Below, piece by piece: positions 56,301 through 64,000 of a stretch of 64,000 nt of DNA. Within the stretch, counting starts at the first letter, position 1. The number at the start of each line of letters is the position of its first letter. The stretch lies in contig LR746280.1 in assembly GCA_902729315.2 (NCBI GenBank), positions 220,001 through 284,000 on the forward strand, read 5' to 3'. The position numbers and the translations under genes were made by a program. The notes beneath the pieces were generated by a model, which saw only the letters and a list, made by a program, of their open reading frames with translations, searched no databases and was not told the DNA's origin. This DNA comes from Spirodela intermedia. Its lineage: Eukaryota > Streptophyta > Magnoliopsida > Alismatales > Araceae.

Positions 56301-57096
56301 ACTGGCGCGTTGAAGACATAATGTATGGCGAGGGTCAGCTCCACCACTCCAACGCTGGCTTTAAAGGGCCGGCCTGCTCTGGACGCGATGTAGAGGATCT
56401 CTGATCGGATTTCCTCAGCCAACAGTTTCAGTTCCTTGGAAGAAAACTTCTTCAACTGGGCAGGAGTTTCTAATGTATCCAGCACCGGCGTGGGCTCCTT
56501 CTCCCAGAAAAACTCACTGTCTTCGGGTAGGGCACCCATTTTCCTGCAAGCTCCCTACAATCCGTTCTACGCGAATCAGGAAGCGGTTCAATAATTCGAG
56601 AGGCCATCTCAGACCGAGTCGTTTGTCTGTCTCTGAGAAAATAAATGAAAGGAAAGTACTCGCTAGGCAGAGCAAGGTACTGGGGTTTGATGGCACAGGG
56701 ACAAAACACGGTAATCAAATGCTTTTTCGATTGAGGAGAGCGCTAGCTATCATCTTGACTCGCCTCCTAGAACGAAATGGGCTTCGGACATGCGAGTCCT
56801 GATATCAAGGAGTGAGCTGTGGATTGGCGACTAACCGAGACGGGTGAGAGCTGTGGGAATCAGCTCTCTCCGAGGAAGAGACACTTGCAGGACCAAAGAC
56901 GGAGAGATGGGGAGAGTCTTTGACGCACCTTCTTCGCACGGCAGGAAATTAAACCTTGGCGGAGGATGATCTTCTGAGGCTCCACACCCGGGGAACAATG
57001 AGGCCAGGGAAAACTCGTCTTGGGGAGGCAAACCCTGGGTTCACCATGAGGAAGGGAACGAATCCCGGGTGGGCACTGTGCGGCAGCAGAGCCCAT
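51729..57096 (-). CDS. DXS3: Type III DXS-like transketolase-family protein, plastid
   Basis: Homologue of 1-deoxy-D-xylulose-5-phosphate synthase of the plastid MEP pathway, type III clade (Arabidopsis At5g11380 type). Nine exons: complement(join(51729..51878,52032..52316,52572..52847,53357..53661,54355..54637,55345..55613,56007..56157,56270..56554,56929..57096)), 723 aa; all junctions keep frame. Exon 1 looks like a transit peptide (basic, Ser/Pro/Cys, few acids). Then [98 protein letters not shown] (Glu455), [29 protein letters not shown] and [12 protein letters not shown]. The thiamine-diphosphate GDG motif is replaced by SNW (221-223). Catalytic DXS activity is therefore doubtful; the clade's role is unsettled. 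The exon 1-2 join rests on frame and the GATTGTAG acceptor. Confidence 0.93.
53253..53302. repeat. (GA)n microsatellite in a DXS-like intron
   Basis: GA on the + strand, hence CT on the gene strand, within the intron that follows the exon at 53357-53661 in transcription order. Confidence 0.9.
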
Positions 57097-57507
57097 CTCG
57101 GTCACCAGGACCCCGAGGGGCGACTACATCAAAGCAAGGAAAATGTGAAGAGCTCCATGCCATGAGAAAGGAAAAACGAAGCAGTTGATTCGGGAGCAGA
57201 GAGGAGCACAGAAGAATTACCTCAGCAGAAACAAGAGTAAACAAAACGATACAAAGATGCAAAAAAGTAGTGCGAGGGAATCAATCGGGGAACCGAGTCG
57301 GGATCATTTCATCGACCAGGCAATAAAAAATTCACCGCAAACATCTAGAGGGAATTTGGAAGAACTAGGGCCTTCCGTGCGATCAACTCAGGCTTCCGAG
57401 GAGCCTCAGACGATGTCTCCCCCCTCTTCATGCCAACTGATGGCCAGTGTTTGTACACCGCGCCCCGGTTATCGAGTCAACCCGGTGGGAGATTCGAGCT
57501 CACTATA
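57097..57507. other. Upstream region shared by the DXS-like gene and U1
   Basis: About 410 bp between the DXS-like ATG (-) and the U1 promoter (+). It should contain the DXS-like leader and promoter. No further gene and no clear minus-strand TATA box seen. Confidence 0.5.
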
Positions 57508-57560
57508 GTCCCACATCGGAAATATGTCAAATCCCATCCCAGCTGAGGCTAGAAATAAAG
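57508..57560 (+). promoter_or_regulatory. U1 snRNA promoter: USE and TATA element
   Basis: GTCCCACATCG at 57508-57518 is an exact plant snRNA upstream sequence element. AAATAAAG at 57553-57560 is a weak TATA box about 35 bp further on and about 25-30 bp before the U1 5' end. This spacing is that of the RNA polymerase II-type plant snRNA genes. Confidence 0.9.
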
Positions 57561-57581
57561 TACCCTGCCCTCATTTCCAAC

Positions 57582-57740
57582 ATACTTACCTGGACGGGGT
57601 CAATGGGTGATCAAGAAGGCTCATGGCCTAGGTTGGCGACCCACATTGCACTGAGTGGGGGCGCCCGCCTAACATCTCCCCAAGTGGGAGAGTGTACGTC
57701 ATAATTTGTGTCAGCGGGGGCCTGCGTTCGCGCGGCCCCT
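57582..57740 (+). ncRNA. U1: U1 spliceosomal snRNA
   Basis: Recognises 5' splice sites. The RNA begins ATACTTACCTG, the invariant sequence that pairs with donors, and ends CGGCCCCT. Length is 159 nt, as expected for plant U1. Stem-loop I has GATCAAGAAGG, the middle has CCCCAAGTGGGAGAG, the Sm site is ATAATTTGTG, and the 3' hairpin GGGGCCTGCGTTCGCGCGGCCCC pairs well. An intact USE and TATA element precede it, so it is probably an expressed copy. It is a single copy in this window. Confidence 0.96.
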
Positions 57741-58400
57741 ACCAATCCCAATCCAAATTTCCGCCTAAATTGCTCTAACATCTACCTGTTCAAGTCGACA
57801 TGAAGCAGCGTTATTAACTTGGCGAAATGAATATCATAAAAACTAGTTGACTCCTTTAATGTAATTTAAATAATGCAAATATGTATATATGTATGCTTCT
57901 CTTATAATTCACCCCGAACCATTTAATTGCTTTGTGGGCAATGTTTCCGCTGGGTATTATACATTTCATATAAATTATTTCACTCATTTAACACGAAATA
58001 ATTATGTAAATATAAATGTATATATTTCTTTAATAATTCGGGCTTTCACTTGCATGCCCCCCGGGCCTTCTTATTGCTACATGGGCAATATCTCATTTGC
58101 ATGGGCTCGAGACCTCTAAAGTCTTCACACCCACACGAGGCAAAAGTTCTTCGAGGCCACGTGATCGACACGTGGGCAATCATTTTTGCCGGATGTTATA
58201 AATAAATATCAAGTAATTTACACAAAAGATATGCATGTATATTGGTTCTGGGCAAGGTTTTTGCCGGGTGTTCTAAAATTTTGTATAAAATATTGGAGTA
58301 TTAAAAACTTATTTAAATTATATAAATGTGCATTTATATGCATTTGAGTAATTTATCAAAACTATTTATTATTTAATACGAACTAATATTTTTTTAAAAA
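57741..58400. repeat. AT-rich block with a degenerate GGGCAA...GCCGGGTGTT repeat
   Basis: Downstream of U1. A motif of the form GGGCAA, spacer, GC(C/T)GG(G/A)T(A/G)TT occurs at 57936-57960, 58174-58200 and 58250-58275, with a weaker fourth copy near 58084. Surrounding sequence (for example TTGCTxxxTGGGCAAT) is also shared. No gene seen. Confidence 0.7.
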
Positions 58401-58856
58401 AAAGTGAATCGGTCGGGTCTTGCTTTGGTTTGGGAAAGGCTGGTGGACTCGGATCAATCGGGCCCGCTCGGGATTCGATCCACACCAGCTGGGGACGGCC
58501 CAGGATCTAACGATCGTTGTTTCTCCGGAGCAGTCAGTGAGCGAAGGTGTCGCCTCTTTAAAAGGTGTCCGAGAGCCCTCACCTCTACGCCTGTCCGCAC
58601 CTAAAAGTTTCTCATATTTTTTCTTCCTTTTTTATTAAAAAAATTCTACGTGCTAACTGGGTAGATGTTGATACAATCTGTGTTTCGATTCTCCCCCGAG
58701 CAGTGTGATCGATCGACTGCTGCTCGATCGGCGTTTTCCCGCTCGTGAACGGAGATTTCCGTCGCTCACTCGTCTGCGAAGACGATTTCCCTTCGCCACT
58801 CTTCTCATTGTTGTTTCTTCATCAGGCGCTGTGCTGATATTTTTCCCTAGTGGCGG

Positions 58857-58872
58857 CTAGGGTTAGGGTTTT
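58857..58872 (+). promoter_or_regulatory. Telo-box-like element in the STRAP leader
   Basis: CTAGGGTTAGGGTTTT contains the plant telo-box TTAGGGTTT, common near the transcription start of housekeeping and translation-related genes. It lies about 220 bp before the STRAP-like ATG. An intron in the leader is possible but was not resolved. Confidence 0.5.
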
Positions 58873-59091
58873 CCGCCAATTTCAAGATAATTGTTTCTCG
58901 CGGTTGCCGTGGGTTGGAGCTGGCCCGTTTCCCCTTTTTCTTGTCCTGACATCTGTGGGGTGTGGGTGGGTGTGCTCTTGTTCGCGTTTACGGGGTTTTT
59001 TTTTTTCCCCCCTCGTTTTAGCTGGAGGATCCGTGTCTACGGGTGTTGGGATAGCTTCGGGCTTCCGCGGAGTAATTAGGGCTGGTGTCGA

Positions 59092-62000
59092 ATGGATAAG
59101 AAGAAGGTGACCGTGCCTCTGGTGTGCCATGGACATTCCCGTCCTGTTGTGGACCTCTTCTACAGCCCCATCACGCCTGATGGATTCTTTCTCATTAGCG
59201 CTAGCAAGGGTAAGTGATTACCGCGTCAAAATTAAATTCTTTGTGTACGTCGGAATTGCCTGATTTAGAAACTAGCCCCTAGCAGCTTTCAACCTAATAC
59301 GTAGGTAATCGGACACCATTCTGATCTTCATTGTATTTGTCCATCTCCTCCTCAAAAAACTTATCTCTCTTTTATATGGCCTGATGCTATGTTTCGTCGG
59401 TATTTGGATGGCTGGGTTGTACACCTTATAAGATATTTTTCTCCCGTCCTCTAATCTTCGAGAATGCCGATCAGCTTATGATGGCATCCCGCCTTAAGTT
59501 TGACCTCAAGTGGGTGGGAAGCCTTGTCTGTCTGTTTGGTAAAAAATCCGCCAATTGTTAATCAAGGACTTAGAATAAATGGTAAATTTTGTGATATTTG
59601 ACATACATCACTAGAGTTGAGTGGTCTGCGATTCATTACCGCGCTACAATTTTTTTTGCAGATTCAAGTCCCATGTTGAGGAATGGAGAAACAGGCGATT
59701 GGATTGGAACGTTTGAGGGGCACAAAGGTGCAGTATGGAGTTGCTGTCTAGATAGGAATGCTTTACGTGCTGCTTCTGGCTCAGCAGATTTTACAGCGTA
59801 TGTAGCCCTTTTCCTTCTTTTTTTGTTGCTATTTCTGCCATCTTCAAATCGTGTCTATATGCAGACATAAATATTTACATTCACTCGAAGTATATGATTG
59901 CCTGAAAGATTCGTTGTATTGCATAGAATCCTGATTGAATGTAGTGCGATGCTAGTAAGTCGGAATTGAATGTTGATACAAGAATAAATTCTTCACAAAA
60001 GAAACAAAATGGAAAGGCTGTAAAAGCTGGATGAAGAGAGTGGGCAGTGAAAGGTCAATTTAGTTCAGAGAAATGCTTAGAACATTGTTGGGCCGGTTTT
60101 CGCTGTTTAAGTCGTTTATTCTTTGGTGGATCCATGCCATCGAAATATATGAAAATTTGGATGGCCTGTTCGACAGAGTGCCTTTTTGGCTTCCATGGAG
60201 ACCTGTCCCTAGATAGCACGCTCTGTCTGCATTCTTTCTTTTCTCTAAGGTTCACACTTATGAGTTTGGACTGTTGCAATTTTGAGATTACTTTTGAGGA
60301 CTGCATGTTCTCGCATTGCATTCTGGGAGTTTTTTATTATTGAAGAATATCCTCTCCAAAGAAAGTTTCAAAACTCTGGGATCGTCTTCCACAAGGAAAA
60401 ATAAGAAAAACTCCATCCTTATTCCTTCGAAGAGACCCTATAAAGGAATATGTTCATGTTAATGATGATGGCACCAGCTTCGTTAAAACAGAGATCCTAG
60501 TGAAATGACACTCCTCTAGAATCCCCGTCTAAAGCTTTCTAACCTGTAGACACTTTGAACCTACGAAGATACCTTTCTCTTTCACACGTGATTTGTCCTA
60601 GAGCGAACAGGGGAATCAGTGGGACGTTCCAATTTGTCGATGCTAATTTCCTCATCATCCCCAAATTCTACCCACGGACGTTCCAATTTCCAGCACGCAG
60701 AACAATCAGGAAAGGAATTTATATATCATTTTCAAGTTGGATATGGTAGTTTAGGTTCCTTGTATTCATCATTTCCAATAATTTCAATATTTTTCTCTGT
60801 ATGAACGTGGAACAATCACAGAGTACTAAATATGTCCTTCCATGATATTCTTTTGGATCGTCATTTCTCTTTCACTCATTAATTTGCAGAAAGATTTGGG
60901 ATGCACTAACTGGCGACGAACTTCATTCTTTTGAACACAAGCACATCGTTCGTGCATGCGCCTTTTCTGAGGTAAATGCAATTTTCATCCGTAGATACTC
61001 TCTTCCAATGTTGTGAATTTGTTGGGTTTTTTTTTTGGTGTTTACTTTGAGCATTTTATTTTTAAATTAATTAAAGATGACCACCAGCTTCTGAGCTGCA
61101 CTGTGCGCCCTAAGATGGTTCAGTTTTTCTTAGAGATATTTTCGGAGGGCAAATAGTTTTTGATTGAGCTGGGTTTTGTCGGCTTGCCATCCGCTTGATA
61201 AATAATACTCAAATTCGCGAGAACATGCGTACCTGTTTCACTCGTTCACAAAGTACCGTGAAGGGACACTTGCATAAAGATTTACAGGTAAGGTTGATGA
61301 CCTATAATGTATGATCTTTTATGGAAATGAATGTGACGTTGAATAATCCCCAATTTGAATAGTAGATATCGGTGACATCTCGGATGGTGATTTAGGTACC
61401 TTTTTGAGTTATTTAGATGGAAAAAATTGGCAGGCTTGATGAGAGGAGAGATTATGGAATTGATGAGAATGTGGGAAGCCCTTACATCTCTTCGAATGGT
61501 CATGACATTTTGCGATGAACAAAGTGGGGAATTTTCCCATACTTCCATGTCTGGTGCATTCTGTTGCATTTTGGGGGTGTCTAGCTTGGGTTTTCTGTGG
61601 AAGGGTGGTGTATTAGTTCTTCTTGATGCATATCACACAATTCTATGTAGATGGTCAGATCTTCTTAGACCACGTTTTCAACTCGATGCAGGATACGCAT
61701 TTATTGCTGACTGGAGGAATTGAGAAGGTTCTACGTATCTTTGACCTGAATCGCCCAGATGCTCCTCCGAGGGATGTTGACAAGTCACCTGGTTCCATCA
61801 GAACTGCAGCCTGGCTTCACAGTGATCAGACGATTCTTAGTTCTTGCACTGATATGGGGGGTGTTAGGTATGGATTTGTTGATGCCACCTATTTTTCGTT
61901 TTTCTAATGGTATTTTACCCGTGAAAGGCGACTGGCGAAGTTAAATAAATTATGACATGTATTAATTTATCCCTTCTGCTACTCAGAAATTCATTTTTCT

Positions 62001-63421
62001 GTTGTAAATCCTTTGCCCAATTTTTTAAAATGAGTAAATTCCACAAATAACTCGAATTTATTTATTTATTTCGAATTACCGAAGTTATTTTTGTTTGTTA
62101 GTTTCGTTCAAATGGGCTGTTTATTTAATGGCGCGGTCATCCCTGTACATTATGCCACGCAGTATATATCCGGTGAGCTTGTTAACTACAAGAATCGATG
62201 ATCATCGTAGTGTGATGTGGGAGCATCTGGGATGCCATCAATTAAGATTGAAAGGGAAACAAAGATGGATACTGATTCTCTTGCATCACCTTGCGATATC
62301 TTCTCCTTACTACCACCCTCAGAGGATTGGCCTTATTTTTTCTTTGGATTCTCGTCTATCGTCCGTTTGAACTTTGAATAGGGGAACTTGCTAGTTGAAT
62401 GCCGAGGATTTTTCTGATTTGTGTGGATCAGCTTGCAGAAACCTTCCGTGAAAATCTTGGCTGACCCAGAGTTTTATCAGAACTCGGAAGGTGCAAAAAT
62501 TGCATCTTGTCCTTTCCCAGCTAGCACAATTTCTCAGATTTATACAAGTGCACGCCCCGATTCTTCTTGAAGGGCCTCGTTCCGTTTTAGAAACTGTTGA
62601 AATTGTGCTCATTTTATTGCAGTTCGCATTGATCTACTGTGAATTCTGAACTGGTTTTTTTTTTTTTTTCTTGTTCTGGATGAATAATGGGACGAACAGG
62701 TTGTGGGACGTCAGAAGTGGAAATATCATCCGAACCCTAGAGACCAAGTCCCCTGTGACCAGCGCCGAAGTGAGCCAGGATGGTCGATACATCACGACCG
62801 CCGATGGTTCCACTGTGAAATTTTGGGACGCGAATCAGTGAGTAATCCTCTTTCTCTCCGGCGTCAACCCATTTCAAGCTTCACCTTGGTCGCTCTGACA
62901 GCGGCGGCGCTGCCTGTTCCCTGCAGTTTTGGGCTGGTGAAGAGCTACAGCATGCCTTGCACCGTGGAGTCGGCCTCGCTGGAGCCGATGTTCGGCAACA
63001 AGTTCATCGCCGGCGGAGAAGACATGTGGGTCCACGTGTTTGACTTCCAGACCGGCGAAGAGACCAGTAAGTTTGAATTCCCGAGCTCTTCTCGCGAGGA
63101 AGAGGTTCCCGTCTGAATCTCCCGTCCTGATTGATCGATGATCTGTGTGCGTTGTCAGCCTGCAACAAGGGCCACCACGGGCCGGTACACTGCGTGCGCT
63201 TCTCCCCTGGCGGCGAGTCCTACGCCTCCGGCTCCGAGGACGGGACGATCAGGATCTGGCAGACCAGTCCGGTGGACGACCTGGAGGGGCTTCCTCAGAA
63301 TGGAGTTGCAGCTGCTGCCGCCAAGAGCAAGGCGGGGGTCAACGACCTCGGGAGGAAGGTCATCGGCCTGCAGATCACCAAGGACCGCCCCGAGGAGGAA
63401 GGAGACCGCACCGGCAGCTGA
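59092..63421 (+). CDS. STRAP-like WD40-repeat protein
   Basis: Plant homologue of serine-threonine kinase receptor-associated protein (STRAP/UNRIP), a seven-bladed WD40 scaffold linked in animals to the SMN complex and TGF-beta receptors; in plants the role is less clear. Seven exons: join(59092..59209,59662..59797,60890..60971,61692..61867,62700..62837,62927..63066,63159..63421), 350 aa; all junctions keep frame. WD-type blades: [117 protein letters not shown] Lys/Glu-rich tail follows. The size is normal (about 340 aa). Introns 2 and 4 are long and AT-rich. An AATAAA at 63568-63573 is a suitable poly(A) signal. Confidence 0.95.
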
Positions 63422-63567
63422 TTTGTCCTCTTGATGGTGTTGAGGTTTGGGGGGGAAGAGAGAGTTGGGTCTGCAACTAGAGAGGAAGGTAGGAGGAGAG
63501 AGATCCATGATGATGGGGGGAGGGGGGAGAGGCGCGTCTCCTCTGTCATCTCGCTCCCGTTCTCCCC

Positions 63568-63573
63568 AATAAA
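63568..63573 (+). terminator. Poly(A) signal of the STRAP-like gene
   Basis: AATAAA 147 bp after the stop codon, followed by T-rich sequence around 63630-63665. Confidence 0.6.
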
Positions 63574-63679
63574 TAGGGCGGGTTCTGTCTGTAAATCGCG
63601 TAGCTGCTGCTACTTTCCGGTTGCTACTACTGCGCGGAGTTTTTTCTTCTTGTGATGTAATTCTCGTTGAAGGTTTTGT

Positions 63680-64000
63680 AGAACTGCAGCATCATGTTTA
63701 TAAAACATCGACCGGTCAACGCCGCCCCCTTCATCTCCGTGCTCTCTGCGCGAACTCTGCAACTCGCCGGTGGCGGAGGGATCGCAATCCCCTCGATTCT
63801 TTGAGTATAATTAATCTGATTCAATGAAAGCTAAAATGCGTGGGAACAACTCGGGGGCGGTGGGTGATTCGCGGTTGATTGTCTCCGCCTGCGAGGGCTC
63901 TCCGCTCGCGACAGAGAGGAGCAGGGGCCATGCGGGATCGCCTGTATATCGCGGCCGCGTCCTCCTCCACCATGGCAGCCAGGCACTCCTCTTCACGCGG
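63680..64000. other. Right edge, unresolved
   Basis: GC-rich towards the end. A + strand ATG at about 63929 opens MRDRLYIAAASSSTMAARHS-like sequence running off the window and could be the start of a gene, and a minus-strand frame also crosses the region. Neither can be identified from this length. Confidence 0.2.

Noticed and set aside
58460-58520. tRNA-like B-box (GGGATTCGATCC)
   Set aside because: No matching A box, acceptor stem or anticodon arm could be folded around it.
1-64000. CRISPR arrays, bacterial operons or phage genes
   Set aside because: No spaced identical repeats of the right size; the gene structures are those of a plant nucleus.

Overview
The window is nuclear DNA of a flowering plant. 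The evidence is split genes with GT-AG introns, a U1 snRNA gene with the plant upstream sequence element, a PLS-DYW pentatricopeptide gene, a plant G-alpha gene, a BOR-type borate transporter, a type III DXS and an ENOD93-like gene. GC-rich exons in AT-rich surroundings and very frequent CT/GA microsatellites would fit a monocot, but this is only a guess. Gene models were built by reading the sequence, matching remembered plant family architecture and requiring every splice junction to keep frame. No alignment was run.

Layout. 2.8-4.0 kb: RanBP2-type zinc-finger, Gly-rich RNA-binding protein (-). 5.3-5.7 kb: ENOD93-like membrane protein (-). 6.2-7.4 kb: organellar ribosomal protein bS6 (-). 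9.8-13.0 kb: decayed, intron-containing Ran GTPase pseudogene (+), whose first intron holds a Ty3/gypsy chromovirus remnant. 13.4-15.7 kb: DUF1644 zinc-finger protein (+). 16.7-19.1 kb: nine-exon acyl-protein-thioesterase-like hydrolase (-). 20.2-22.0 kb: intronless PLS-DYW PPR protein (+), ending 134 bp from the stop of the convergent G-alpha gene at 22.1-26.1 kb (-). 27.3-40.1 kb: an AT-rich block of broken Ty3/gypsy elements with no credible host gene. 40.5-43.6 kb: DNMT2/TRDMT1 tRNA methyltransferase (+). 44.2-45.9 kb: small single-pass membrane protein (+). 46.3-49.4 kb: BOR borate transporter (-). 51.7-57.1 kb: type III DXS-like protein (-). 57.5-57.7 kb: U1 snRNA (+). 59.1-63.4 kb: STRAP-like WD40 protein (+).

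The genes are independent housekeeping or signalling loci and do not form a pathway. They touch RNA biology (U1, DNMT2, STRAP, the PPR protein, the RanBP2 zinc finger, bS6), signalling and lipidation (G-alpha, which is itself an acylated protein, and the thioesterase), borate transport, and a plastid DXS homologue that may not be catalytic. I found no new multi-gene system. The points most worth a second look are the DXS homologue without the thiamine-diphosphate GDG motif, an Ala in the G-alpha switch II DxGGQ motif, the U1 locus, the layered decay of the Ran pseudogene, an in-frame upstream ATG running through a GA microsatellite in the ENOD93 leader, a GC-AG intron in the borate transporter, and the consistent CT-on-sense orientation of intronic microsatellites.
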